From positions 20,856 to 84,855 of the forward strand of contig CAXAMN010001237.1 of assembly GCA_963970005.1 (NCBI GenBank): DNA of 64,000 bases, written 5' to 3'. Source of the DNA: Durusdinium trenchii (lineage: Eukaryota; Sar; Dinophyceae; Suessiales; Symbiodiniaceae). The notes under the pieces are model-generated. The model ran no database searches. It was given only the letters and a program-made list of their open reading frames with translations, and was not told the origin of the DNA. The translations under genes and the position numbers were made by a program. Of this stretch, positions 1 through 13,700 are shown piece after piece (the first letter of the stretch is position 1; the number at the start of each line of letters is the position of its first letter).

Positions 1-842
1 GCACCTCGGACCCCAAATCCACGCCTCAACGCCTTGCTTCACTTGTCACAGTGAGGATCCAACCCATGAGGTAATGTGAGCCCCCAAGCAAACATCTCAA
101 AACCGCCAAAAACCATGTCTCCCGTCGAAATCGGTAAACCCGGTTCAACCTTTGGGGGGGAGCTGTCACAGGCCAACCTCCTCAATCCTCAGACCGCTCA
201 GACCGCTCCCCCCAATCAGCTCTCCCCTCCTTGGAAGACTCCTCTGCTGCCAGCGCTGGGAAGAGCACCACATGTGGCTTCCGATCGGCCACCCGCTCGA
301 ACAAACCTGCCAGCCGCTAGCAGCATGGGGGTTGGGAGGGGTTGGGGAACTGCTCAGGAGTGGGATGTAGAGGGAAGTTAGGTTGGAAAGTAGATGGCAG
401 CATCATCGGTTTTTAAAGCATCGTTACGTGGCTCCAGGCCAGGCAGCTGTTGCAAGGAAGAAAGCTTCTTCGGTCACCGAAGACATCACCGGTGACCGTC
501 CCAAGTCGCCACAGTGATCCACCAGCAAAAACGATCCAATTCCTCGATCGCGCCTGCAGCCACCGTGGCCACGCTGTGCTCCGTGGAGGGACCTCGGGGG
601 ACTCCCGGGTTCAGGGAACCCAAAGGGATAACACTCCGTTGTTCCACTTCCATGGAACGTGAAGCCGAGTGGAATTGCTTGGAAGCCACTGCAACATCCC
701 CCTTCGCCCCCAAGCACGTCATCGAGTCAGAAGCTGGGCACCCGCTCCGTTCATATAAGCCAGAAGCTGTGGCAGCAGCGGCTCCAGGAAACGCGTCCTC
801 AGGGAGAAGTGGTGGAGCAACGTCCTGATGCAAGGACTTGTT

Positions 843-965
843 CTGCAAGCTTCTTGTTCCTAGTAGTAAGAATGCTCCTGGTAGCGATGCCAGGAGCCCC
901 TAGTAGCGTTCTTGCCCCTAGCAGCAATGCCCTTTGCTCCTAGTAGCGTTCTTGTTCCTAGAGGA
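843..965. repeat. short CTAGTAGC-type repeat cluster
   Basis: Several imperfect copies of a motif like TAGTAGCGTTCTTG followed by CCTAG lie head to tail. A related cluster at about 6386-6492 has the opposite orientation and shares the 18-mer CCAGGAGCCCCTAGTAGC. No ORF of interest crosses it. It may be the edge of a dispersed element. Confidence 0.5.
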
Positions 966-1002
966 AATGATTTTGGTAGAAAACTCTTGGGTGTACACCA
1001 TC

Positions 1003-1035
1003 CCCTGGGCCCAGTGGATGATGATGGTTCAGTTG
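1003..1035. repeat. dispersed repeat, copy 1 (second copy near 22974)
   Basis: The stretch CCCAGTGGATGATGATGGTT and a similar flank recur at about 22974-23006, and a shorter partial copy lies at 1138-1155. It is non-coding in any convincing frame. Confidence 0.45.
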
Positions 1036-1611
1036 CAGGCCTTTCTCAACAATAGGGATAATCCTGTATCGATTGTTACAGGTAGTAGGACACCCCAATA
1101 TATGTATATACATCTGCCAATAACAACCCATTCCCAGGACCCAGTGGATGATCATTCAGGCTCCACCGTGGCTCTAACCAGTCGCCAAATCGGCCGGAAG
1201 CTCCAAACCGTCTGCATTGATCGGAACACGTGGACTCATGGTCTGCATTCGGGGGGGGACTGCTCAAGAGCGACCACGCCAAAGGAGCCGAGAAAGAGTG
1301 CCTCTTTCTCTGCCCTAGAAGTCCTGCCTGACGATATTTTGACTGACTGAAGTAAAGGATCTTCCTTTTTGGGTCACCTAAAGACCATTCTTGGTATAGT
1401 ATAGTCTTTGACTCCCAGGGTGTGTTTAACATCTCGTCACATCAAGAGCTATGCATGGCGCCCAGTTCCCCCGATTCGCCGTGCCGCCGTGCCCTTCTGA
1501 AAGCTAGGCCTCAAAAGCGCCTCTCCCTCAAACATCAGACCCGCCTGACCCAAGTGTACCCCAACATCAATGAGTAAAAACAATAAACTTAAACCTCTCA
1601 TTCTTTCACAC

Positions 1612-1798
1612 GTATCCCGCCATCCTCACCGAGCGGCTCCAGCCACTCCAGTGCGCTGGGCCTCTGCAGGTGCCGCTCCGTGAGCCGCAAGGACCGCAGC
1701 ACCGCGCGCTGCACGCGCGGATGGCTGGGCGGCAGCTCGGAGCGGTTCAGGTGCCGGACGTACGCCTCGAGAAGGACACGAGCGCGGCTCCAGCCATT
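1612..1798 (-). CDS. exon of large solenoid gene (last seen exon)
   Basis: The block starts after CTTCTAAG and ends before GTGTGAAAG. It reads 62 codons, starting NGWSRARVLLEAYVRHLN, with strong amphipathic helix character and high third-position GC. Phase 0 matches the previous exon (2064-2100). Confidence 0.55.
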
Positions 1799-4700
1799 CT
1801 TAGAAGGTATCACTGGACCCAAGTCAAGCACCCTATGGACTGATGCCAAGGCCACGTCAAGCACGGTTGGGGCATGGGTGACATCCTACAAAAACCACGG
1901 CGGCTTTATGAAACAAAGCAAACTGTTCCAGCCTTTCCATCTAAAACTGAGACTGGAAAGTTCTGGCAGCTGGTGGTGTCAGAATTCACCAAGTCAACAG
2001 TCCTTCCTTGAGGGTGCCCATGTCACAACAAAACGTCTCATGTCCGGTCTTGCTTGGCGGCACCTCGATGGTCTGTGCACCAGCCGCGCGTTGCCACTGG
2101 CTGAAGGTGGATGCCTAAATGCCGGACTGGCTGCGGTTTCCACGGCCGTTCGGCCGCGCGGTTGCTCGGATCGGATGCCAAGGGTGCGCCAGCGGATGTT
2201 CGGATGCCAAGGGTGCGCCAGCTGTACTGCATATTCAATATATTCCGTACTTAGAGCTAAGGGACCTTGAGGGTTGTGAGGACATTGGGACAAAATGGGA
2301 GATCACTATAATACACACTGAAAGCATCTCACGCATCTCAGGTTTCTCGCCATAAGTGCCCTAAAACAGAATGGACAAACCTGTCCAAAGTTCACAGGGA
2401 CAGGCAGAAAGAGTCTTGGGGATTTGAGCCAAGAGTTGTGAAGGGGGGTACTGTTGGCACTACCCCCAACATCCGAGGCTCCAAGAATGCAATTGGCTCG
2501 GCCAGCGCCGCTGCCCGTTGCTCTCCCAAGTCCTACCGAAGCGAAGACAGCTGGTCATGGGAAGCGAACACCACTTGAACACGTCCTCCGGCAAGCGGAG
2601 GATGCAAGACCTCCACGCGACCAAAACGAAAAGGTAAAACGTTTCTCTAGACTCCACCCGCCACCTTGATGGAACCCCCTCCCTGTTCGTCCCCACCACG
2701 ATGAATCCGTCCTTCCAGCACCTGCACTGCCCCACCTGGCCCGGTGGGGCTGGGGGTTCCGAGGAACCCGACCGAGGACAACGGCCTACGCTTCTCTTCG
2801 ACCCTAAGAGTCTATGTGGGTGGTCCCGGGTGGTCGGTTTCCAAGAGCGTGCCTGGGGAGGGGTGCCTGGGGGGGTTTCTAAATCAGTATTTGCAAGAGG
2901 CGCTCATGACGTCCTTGTGATCATGCAAAGAGGTCACGACCAGACTACCCACACCAAAAGACATTGACCAAGCAAAACTTGGCGCACAGCTGGAATCTAT
3001 CTATCGAGGAGAACGATCTTCCAAACTCACTTAAGGATCTTAAGGGGATTCAAGTCACGGCGGCGCTGTTCCAGTTCCATCCACGTTCCATCCAGCCCGC
3101 ACTCGTCCGAGCCCCATCCTGGGCCGAGCCCCCACCCTGGCGAGCCCGCACGCGCTCGTGCCTTGGAGTGCTTCAAGAGCCACTGCAAAGACATCGCGGT
3201 CGCTCGCCCGCTCTCATGCTTCACCCACCTGGCGATCGAGAAAGGCCGTGGTCATGGGGAGACCCCTCCAAAAAAAAGAAAAGCCAAGGCTTGCGTCTCA
3301 ACAGCCCCTCGTTGGCTCCGCGGAGGCCGCCGATGTCTCGTTTGGGCGCCGGCCTTCGGATACCCTGTGCCACCCAGCGCGCCAGCTGCGGCAGCTCCGG
3401 CGGGGCCGCGCTGCCGAGGGCCGCCGAAAGCACGGCCTCCACGTAGGCGGGCTCCAAGGACCAGGCCTGGCAGATCTGAAGATCTGCGAAGCTGCCCCGT
3501 CCCAGCCGTCCCAAGCGAAGAGTTTCCCTGGTGGCTCACCAATGACCTATGCCTCTATAGATCTCTAATAGACTGACACGGGGTCCATCCGTGAAGCCCG
3601 AAGTTGGTACAGAACACTGCAAGAACCAGGACATACGTTGTTTTCGGGTGGTGGGTAGTGTCCCATTGAGGGCTGGTCATGAGCTTGACAGACTCCACAT
3701 TCCACATTCCACCCTCTCCTGCAGGAAAAGCCAATCCGCGTACTGCCCCCAAAGGTGGCCATCATCGCACAGCTGGCAGGTCTGTTCAAACCACCTGATC
3801 CGAAGCGGGGTGGTCTGGGCTGATCTACCTGAAGTCCACACCCTTCACCGCCCGAGGGAGGTTCTCACACATCGTAAAATCACCTGCCTGGTGGGTGCTC
3901 CAAAGTGGCCCTTCACTCACCCCTTCCAAGATTGAGAATCATCTCATATCATCTCAACCAGCCCCGTCAATATACAATTACCCTAGACATCCCTAGACTA
4001 CATATGGGGTGCCCCAGTCAAGACTTGGAATTGCGGAAGCGACGGGAAGGACTCGAACTAGCCAAGACCAAGCAGTTCTTCTCACCTGACATTCGCCACA
4101 TTCTCCACAAGCTGCTTCTCCACCCCGACATGTGCGACCCCATCAGCCGGTCCCAACCTTTTGGACCTCAGCATGCCCCAATTCCAACCTTGGCGTCGAA
4201 AACCTCGCACTTTCCACCCTCAGCTGACCCCCAGTTCCTCTTGCTCAGCAGCCAGGAATGCGACTGTCCAAGCCACTGGCCCATGAAGAAGGGGTTCAGC
4301 TGTGCACCCGGAAGCGTCGTCGACAGCTCGGGAACCATCAGCGCCGTGCACCAGCGCCCGGCCCACTCGTCGAACAGCTGCCCCGGCGCACCTGAAGAGG
4401 GCACTCTGATTGGAACCAAACGGGCGATGGTGAGGCTGTGTATTGGGGCAGAACCCCAATCGGCCTTTTCCCACTTGGCCCCCCCGGCCTCCAGGCCTCC
4501 TGCAGGTCTCAACTTCCAAACTGCGGAATCGAAACACCTTGCAGACTCACCAGGCACTTCGCAGCACCACAGATGGCCGCACCGCTCTTCACAATATTTT
4601 TTTCCACTTCTTTTGGCGTCCGAAACCTCCACGTGTCGCGCTTCTGGCGACGGTGAACCTCGTCTGGTGTCTGAGGACATGGGGGTCGTCGCTCAGCAGG

Positions 4701-7700
4701 CGGCGCCTGGGAAGCAAATGGTCACCTCGCCGCTTCCGAAGGCCATCCAATAGTCGTCGTTGTCCTTTTGACAGGGTCCGCTGAGGCCGTTCACCGGGAA
4801 GTGCTCCGCCTGGTACTGTACAGAGGTGTCGCGGTCGCAGGGCACGTCGGCGGAGAGGCCGTTGCTGCTGCTGGAGCCCAAGTTGTTCTTCACATACATG
4901 GAGTACTGCTTCTGTTCACTTGGAATCTTGGTAATCACCCCAATGTACCCATCCGAAGGGCTCCAGTTGAAGGCATACTCACCACCTGCAGGAACATCTT
5001 GCCACAGCTTGCCCCCCTTTGTCAGCTGGCGCTGTGGCAACTGCACCGTCGATTTGCAGGGGGGCATCGCCTCCAGACGTGCAAGAGATGCTCGTGTAGT
5101 CTTGTTCCACTCCTGTGACGACGGTGGCCTTGTCCCAATTCACTAAGCTCTTCTGGCTAGAGTCATAGTAAAGAGCTTCACTCTGACCTGGACTTGCGAA
5201 GCACGCTGTGTGATCCGGATAATTCTCGGTGGTCGCCGCCCACCCGTCCGTGTAGGCACAGTAGGCCTTTTCAGCATCTGTGACCATAATCATCAAATAA
5301 GAATTCTGACCCCCCAAGCATTGGGCATAGGCAGCGTTGAACCCTTCAGCGCATATGGGCGCCAGCTGCTGAGCAGGCGTGGCACCAGATTGGGACGGGC
5401 CCTTCACCACGATCGGGGTACTGGTACGTGAGTGCGCTTGGATCAAGCTCGTGGGCTCTTGGCAATCCTGGCTTGCCGTCACCACGGCCAAAAGAGCAAC
5501 CCAAACAGCCATGAGGATCAGACCGACACCCGAGACGAGACCGAGATCCGAGACGCTCTGGATGAGCATTGAACACTTGAGAAAAAGAGTCGGTGGATGT
5601 CTAGCATGTCTTCTTTTCCTTGACAGAGAGAGAGCATCCACTCCCACATCGCTCCACTCGCAGCTCAGTCCCGCACCTTCCGCTGCCAGGTGCTTGCCCA
5701 GCCCCACCAGCGAGCGCAGCACGCGCGGCGAGGGCGTGGCGCCCACGGAGGACAGCAGCTGAGAGGAGAGCCTTCGTCAACCGAACGAAGAAAAGGCGGA
5801 GACTGAAGGCTCCGAGGTGAAGGTTACGCGTTTTAGCCGGTAGATCTTGTGTGTGTGTGTGTGTTCCCGTGATTTATTAAATGCTTTTCTTTGACCCACC
5901 TGTCTCAAGCAAAGTTCACAGGCATCAAGTCATAGGCGAGGTCTGGCCACATCTTTGAACAATTGAAGGAGAGTGAATGAGGGTGTCCTGCAAAGACTCC
6001 TGCTTGAACCATCCCAAGCTATTGGCCTCAGAAGGGTTCTGCTCTCAAAGGCAGGCAAAGTATCTAGCAAAAAAGCACACATCCATGCACATCCAATCCG
6101 TACTTGACCTAAGGGGTCCATTGCAACCACCCAAGGCCCCGCACAGGCGCCACAGTCTTTGGCACCATGTGGCACAAGCCCGTTGGCCCAACGGCAGGCC
6201 CCACTCCCCACGCACAACCCCTGTCCCCACCGGTCTTTCTTCGCCGAGGTGGCCCGGCGATCTCGTGGTGCACCGCCCGACGGCCGCGGCGGAAGTCCGC
6301 GTCTCGCAGCTTCGTGAAGGCCGAGGCCAGGGCATAGTCCAAGACCTCGGAGGCAGAGGCCAACGCGGAGGTTGAGAGACCTGAACTAGCAACAAGAAGC
6401 TACTAGGAACAAGTGCATCGAACCGCTTCTAGTAACAAGTGCCTTACTAGTATAAGTAACAAGAAGCTACTAGGGGCTCCTGGCCTTACTAGGTTGAGAG
6501 ACCTGAACGTTCGGACCCTGGTCTGTGGTACATATGGGATGGGCGACCTTAGGGCTGTTCAACCTCTCTTAGAGACTCTGGGCGGATCAAGGCGAACTTC
6601 TTTGGTCCTTTGTCGGAGCGGTCGGGGGCGCACTCGACCCATGAGGTATGCCACCCCGACGAAAAGAGGGACTGTTTGGACCCAAACTGCGTCGCTTTTT
6701 GAGAAAGGCCTCCCCGCCAATCCGCTGAAAGAAAACAAGAAGAACCCGACATTTAGAAACGCAATGCTGATACTTTAGTATTGGAAGCCTTGGTCTCTTA
6801 TATGAGTGTTACTTGAGTTGTGAATAGGGAAAAAATGGAAAAAGGCTGCTCCCCACTTCCGCTCACCTGCAAACCTTCGGCCATCCGCTCGCGCTGCGCC
6901 ATCAGCAGCTTGGAGCGCCAAAGGCTCGGCTCCAAGACCTGCTGGGTGTCCAAAACCCACTCCGCCAGCTTGTAGCTCCGCTCCTCGGCACCGTGGTCTC
7001 GCCCCTCCGCGGCCCGGTACGTCCGAGGAAAAAACGTTTGGACGTTTGTTCGGCTCTGCAAAGAGTTAAGTGTTTGGGCATCTGTACTTCTTTTCGCTCT
7101 TCATCTCGATCTTCAACGGTCTGCCCGTTTACTGGAGAAACTCTCGTGGCGACTTGGTTCTCGTTGTCTTGTGGCGATGTGGGACACCACTTCCTGCGGT
7201 GGGATTGTGAGCCTACACCCAGTTCATCAAGCTCCCGGAAGCGAAACATCTCAAGATCAGGGCCCCTCTCGCCTGCATGCAAGTCTGCATCAAGGCATCG
7301 GCTTCTGGCACCTGCAAACCCAGCTAACCCCACGTGGCACCCAGTCCTCCTGCTGATCTGTTGAAAGAAATCCTACCACTTCAGGGCCACTGACGCCAGA
7401 TAGCAAAACTCCATAGCTGTCACCCATAGCTGCCGCTATCTGGGGACAAAAAGAAACTCAAACCCCATCCAGCCTGTAGCACCTCCAAGAGATCCAAGGA
7501 AGCCGCACGACGAAGCGCTGCCGCTGAGCAGCCCGTCTTCTCGGGCGATTCCTGGCAAAGCTGCCGTGTATTGACTCAGTCCGCGACACGGTATGAGGCT
7601 CGACAGAAGAAAATTATGAAATCAAAGCAATCTTCTCAGCTACTCAGCTATTTCATGCAGCCCTTCTCATGTCCTGCAGCCCTGCTTCACCGCATTCCCC

Positions 7701-10700
7701 TCCTTTCTTCCCATCTGACCACCAACCAACCTTTGGCCCAAAAAACAACCTGCCACCAGGGCACCAAGGCATCTAAGAGCTCCAGCTGTGGATGCAGCTC
7801 GTCATGCACCTGGCCGGGGCCAGTGCAGACGGACACGCCACACTTCTAAGTGCGGACGCGAGGTGATAAAAACGCAAAAAACGAGGAGAAGATAGGAGAA
7901 GTGGAGTCACCCCCCAATTTCCTCCCATTATGTTCTGGCTGGGGATTGCCCCGGCACAAGCCATACTGGAGTAACCTCGAAAAATGAATCCTCCCCCTGA
8001 TTGAAGTGACAGGCGGAGGTGCATCCTCATCCGTCCGACCGCCCGTTGATCTGTCGCAAGCCACCCATGTTCACACCATAGATCAGCCCCAACAGGGCTG
8101 AAGATGAACGAGAGGAGGGCTTCACACCATAGATCAGCACCAAAAGAAGCTTCCCATGCGAGATGTTCGGATGGTCAGCCGGAGGTCAGGTGCCACGGCT
8201 CGACCAAGCCCCGACGACGGACCTGAAGGGAGCTCAGCAGCAAGGGCTCAGTATGGCACAGCGCACTGATCTCTGTCTCCAGTGAGGACCGTGCCTGGAT
8301 ATTACAAACATGTTGATCTGTTTTCCGGAAGGCCTGAGCCTGAAGCCTTCTCAGAAGTGCTGTGAGTTGCTTCGTGCTAGTTAAAGCTTCAAGCTTTAAA
8401 CATCCAAATGCAAGTGTTTAATTGTTCAACAGTCATCACAACCACCATCGTATGTCATCATGATCAATGAGACTCCCATGGCACATGCACATTCGATTGG
8501 AGCGGTGCTCGGCGCGGGGGTTCCGCACCTGGCGCAACGCTTGGGGTGCCAGCTCCGAGCCCAACTTGACCTCCACGGCCTGAGGAGGGGTCTAGGGGCG
8601 GTTCGTGTCTAGGACTGATTGGGGTGGTATTTCTTCTCTTTGCAGCCACAAGTGTACATCTATGGTGCCTATAGTCTCTTTGGATTTCTTGGCTCTCTTT
8701 GCGGTTCTGAGGAGTTGGCATGGGGCACTTGCTGCCCCCAAGGTGTCATAACTACGACTACGACTACGACTACTACGACTACGACTACGACTACTACTAC
8801 CACTACCACTACCACTACCACTACCACTACCACTACTACCTCCTCCACCTCCTCCTCCTCCTTCTGCTTCTGCTTCTGCTTCTTCTTCTTCTTCTTCTTC
8901 TGCTTCTTCTTCTTCTTCTTCTTCTTCTGCTTCTTCTTCTTCTTCTTCTTCTTCTTCTTCTTCTTCTTCTTCTTCTGCTTCCGCTTCGGCTTCTTCTTCT
9001 TCTTCTTCTTCTTCTTCTTCTTCCTTCATGGGCCTCATGGGCCTCATGGGTCCCTCCAAGCTGCGCGTCCGACTTCCACCAACCCCAAAAATCTGTCCTC
9101 CTTCCTTCCCCCCCTTTTATGGCCAGTGGTGTTGGCCTGCGGAAGCGCCTCCAGCGCGCGATGCGGCCGCTGGGGGCCCGGACCGCTTCCACCATGAACA
9201 GCGCATGCAGATCGTCCCACCTCGACAGCCTCGCCACCCCTTCGCCCCCGCGGGCCGCGGACGCGTCCGCGTCGGCCGCGGCCGCCCAGGCGGCGGCACT
9301 GGCGGCTTGGGCCGTGCCCAGGGCCGAGCGGCTCGCCTGGCCGGGATGACGAGCTTCGAAAAGGCGGTTGAAGAAGGCATGCATGGAGCTTGGGACAGCC
9401 AAAAAGGTTTGAAGATCCAAAGGGGCTAGGGATCGACATTTGAAGCGTCACCTGTGGCAAAGACATCATCATGTTGATATGATCAATGGGGTCACAGATT
9501 CAAACGAGCTGCAGTTTTTGGTATGAGGGAATTTGAAGCACAAAGGTAACACTTCACAAACAGCGCCACACCTTAGAATCCCCTGGTGTTGTGAGTTCAT
9601 ATTTGGAGTTTTTTGTCAGCTCGAACCCGTGTCCTCCCAGTCTCGCTTCAGGAGTAGCTCCTTGGAGAGGCACGACGACAACAACGGGAACCGGTCAAAG
9701 CATCAGCGGCGTTCACTGGACTGGACGGCCAAGCGCTGGTCCAACCACTTCATCATAACAAAATGGCCAAACATGACGGAGAAGAATAAGAAGAAAAGGA
9801 GAAGGAGAAGGAGAAGGAGAAGGAAGAAGAAGAAGGAGGAGGAGAAGGAGAAGGAAGAAGAAGGAGAAGAAAAAGGAGTGGGAGAAGGAAGAAGAAGGAG
9901 AAGGAAGAAGAAAAAGAAGGAGAAGAAGAAGAAGGAGAACGAGAAGGAAGAAGAAGAAGGAGAAGGAGAAGGAGAAGGAGAAGGAGAAGGAGAAGGAGAA
10001 GNNNNNNNNNNGAGAAGGAAGAAGAACGAGAAGGAAGAAGAACGAGAAGGAAGAAGAAGAAGAACGAGAAGGAGGAGAAGAAGAAGGAAGAAGAAGAAGA
10101 ACGAGAAGGAAGAAGAAGAAGGAGAAGGAAGAAAAAGGAGAAGCAAAAGGAAAAGGAAGAAGAAGAAGGAAGAGGAAGAAGAAGAAGAAGGAAAAGGAAG
10201 AAGAAGAAGAAGGAGGAGATGGAAGGAGAAGAAGAAGAAGAAGTCACTAACATACCACCCCTGTCTGCGCCCGTCACCTCTCATTCCCCATCTTTCATGC
10301 ATTCCTAGAGGCGTACGATTGGGCAAAGGCCACCATTGCCTCCGGCGCCCAGCCCTGGTGCATCCGCAGCCACGCCTGGAGCGCCTCTTCATCGCGCGCC
10401 TCCAGCGCGCTGTCCAGCCAGGTTCGCGCCAGCAGATTCTGCAGACCACGCCCGGAGCCCAAGCGCCTAACATCCGCCGCGTTGTTCGTGTCCTCCCACG
10501 CATCGGGGTCCTGGCCAGTGCTGCTTTGGGACGAGAAAAACAACGATGGACTGGTGGTTCTGCCGCTGAAGGACCGCTCAAACAGGTGCGGTTGGCCCCC
10601 TGCTTCAGGAGTGCCAGCTGTTCAAGATGAGGACTTCGCATCGGGTCCGGGTATTTGATCGATTCTGTAGCACAAGTCCTTGAACACAATAGCTACAATG

Positions 10701-13700
10701 CGGGAAAGAGTGCGATTCAAGTTGGCGCAGCATAGCAATAATATTGGATCATGCAAATTTATTAAGATCTCCAGACAATGACAGCACCAGCCGGAACAAT
10801 CTCCGTGGCCACTGGAATTTCCTTGCCTCATAGGACTTGGCAAAGAGCAGATTCGCCTCCTCGTAGCGCTTCTGTGCGAAGCACAGCAAAGCATCCTGCG
10901 GTCGGGTCGACAACGAGCCAGAACTTGGCAGCCCTTCTCTGCCCGGTCTGGAGGCTTTCCAGACCTCAGAACTTCTCAGTACCAGATCGCCCACCCTCCT
11001 GACCATCCCCATCCTGGAAGAGCACCACCGCGCGCCCCGTGGGCGCGGCAAAGGCCCAGGCGCCGTGGCAGAGCAGCGCCAGGACGCCGCGGCACAGACC
11101 CACGTCGCGCAGGCGCAAGGCGCTCGAGAGCAACGGCACGAGGTTCTGGTCCAAGGCTTCCACGGCCTGAGAACGTCTTGGAGTGTTGGGGTGTTTGTCT
11201 ACTAAAGTCTACTAGACCATACATGCTGACTCAGGGGCAGCATGTGCCGCTGAAAGACTCAGTCCCTGGGATGTCTGGTGCAAATTCCTGTGACACCGGA
11301 TCCTGAGAAGATCCATGAGAGTCCTGGGCCCACTTCTTTCACCCATGCAAAGCCGAGCTCTTTCAGTGGGCCAACGGCACCAAAGGGAATATCTTTAAAT
11401 TTTATAGTTACCTCAATAGCGCCTAGTGCCTAGTGTATATATTATTTTATATAGATCTTTGACTAGTGCCTAGTGTACTTCAATGTCTTTTTGTCTGTCT
11501 CCCTCTCTCTCTCTCTCTTTCCAATTTTCCACTCTTGGGCAGCTTACCTCATCCACTATCATCCACCCATCACCTTCCTGCGCCTTGTGCGATGGTAAGC
11601 TGTTCTTGGGATCTGTCAGGATCGTCACCCGCTGCGTTCCTCCGGAACGGCGCGGCTCCAGCTGCTCCAGCGCCGGCATCAGCGCGCGCGCGTCGCGCGT
11701 GTCGCCCGCGGACGGTGCTGGCCAGACCGTGGAGAGGATCAGCTCGCGGCGCAGGCCCGGGGCACCCTGGCAGGTTACGAAAGCTTCCGCCGAGAGGGGG
11801 AGTGATGAAGCGGAAGGGGGCTTGTAGGAGGCGAAAAGGAACACTGAGGTGAAATCATGATACAGCCAATTCTTGTGACACACAGGTTGAGTCCCATAGT
11901 CCATAGTTCGAACAACCTTCCTCAAGAACTTTTTAGAACACTATCCACAATAATCCACCAAAAATATCTAGTTATATACAGTAATTGTTTGGGTTTTTGG
12001 ATTGAAGAGGCCTCCACATGTTCGCACGTCATCTTCCCACTCACTTGTCTCTCACTTGTCTCTCAGCAGGCCTCTGCCTTCCTCCGAGTGAGCACTTGCA
12101 AGGCGTGCTCCGACAAGGGCAAGGGTTCGGTGCTGCTCAGGTGGCTGAGAGCATCGACCAAGCGGGCCTTGCAGGGGATTTGGGTGGCCCACTGGTCGGG
12201 TCGCCCCCACGAACGCCCGCGAAGGTGGAGCCCTGCCAGAATCGAAGGAGCACCTTCATCGAGAGACCTTCGACCTGCGACCTGCACAGAAGGTCGCCAC
12301 AGGGGATCCCCTGCACCCTGCTTCCAAAACCCACCTGCTCGTCACGGAATATGGAGCAAACACCTCGCCTTCGTTTCAGGCTCCTGCCCACTCTGCCCAC
12401 GGCTCACGCCCGCCGCGCCTGCGTGAGGGAATAGGTCGCCGCGTGCGAGCCGTAGCGCGCCAAGGTGTGCTGCAGCAGTCCACGCATCCGGTGGAACCAA
12501 TCGGCGCAGACCTTTCGGTTGGCCTCGAAGAACTGCTTCGAAACGCCTCGTAGGTCGGTCGGGTCGAACGACGCGAGCTACCCGGGCGGAGGGATGGAAG
12601 TGAGATGCTGGAGCTGATGGAAGTGGGATGGAAGTGGAAAAAGACGGCTCTTCCTTTGCAAAGAGGTTGTTCTCTGCTTCCATGGTCGGTGAGTTGGAGT
12701 GTGGGAGAAGAACTGCAGAACTCTCGTTCTTCCAAACAAGGGCTCGGCTTCGCCAAAGCTCCGGGTGGGTGGATGGTGGTGGCTTTCAAATATGACATGT
12801 ATATAAGTAGGTACAAAAACCATCATTAGCATCCTTCCCATGTGTGATCAATCCAAATTCCATCACGCCGCAGCAGCTCGCTTGGACCTACATGCAAGCC
12901 CTTGACCTAACTCTGCGTCATGGCACAGCATCTGCCCGAAGAAGATTGAATTGGTTGCTTCATACCTGGAACACCCTTCGACTTGGATTGGCTCTGTGCA
13001 TCTCCAAACGCCTGTTCTTTCATCAATGTGTTCTATTGCTAAAAATGCAACATGAGTAGGTATATATATATAATATATATGTACACATGCACACACAGTA
13101 CATCTCTTTCAGAGCTTCTTAGGCCAGGCGCGTCCAGTCCGATCGGGAACCTCTGGTTTGAAGACCACCGGCTCCTGCGCCAGTAGAATCAGCTGCTCCA
13201 GCGCGAAGACCACTTGAACACAGGCCAAAGGGCAGAAACCTGAAACGCCGCGGGTTTCAAAATGATCAAGGTCCAAACCACCCGCCCCCTACCCCCACTA
13301 TGTCACGATGCCTTCTTAGCGGTGATGATTTGAAGGTTCATGCCCACAAAAGGTCTAGATGGGAACGTGCTCCGACGATCCCAGTGGCGCGGTGGCACAT
13401 ATGCGCCACGTTCTCCACCTGTGAAGTAGCAGTAGCATCCACTGCGGGGTGGGTTCAGTGGTCTACCCAGCCATCACGTTGCACCCCTCCTGCCTCGAAG
13501 AGATCCATCCACAGCCCCCCCCCGGGAAGCCCGCCAGGCAATCCCGGAGCAGTTTCACGGAACGGCGGGAGCGATGTGGTGGTCTAAAAGCCCTAGGATT
13601 GCAACAGCCACGTCTTTAATGGTCTCTACCCGGACAACCACAAGTCTGACTGGGGATTTTACACAATAAAACCAGGTCAACATTTTGTTTGATGGTCGTG

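Noticed and set aside
3905..4753. 282-residue plus-strand ORF
   Set aside because: It overlaps antisense the 3' end of the nested gene and a phase-consistent exon; its composition is low in recognisable structure.
4979..5746. Extending the nested gene start to 5746
   Set aside because: 5677-5758 has its own splice sites and matches the phase of the host exon 4308-4391; the signal-anchor begins at the Met at 5569.
8592..9420. Long Glu-, Leu-, Phe- or Arg-rich ORFs
   Set aside because: They are translations of the triplet array in different frames.
9533..10689. Lys/Glu- or Ser/Phe-rich ORFs across the N gap
   Set aside because: Artefacts of the GAA/TTC repeat; only the exon at 10334-10438 looks real.
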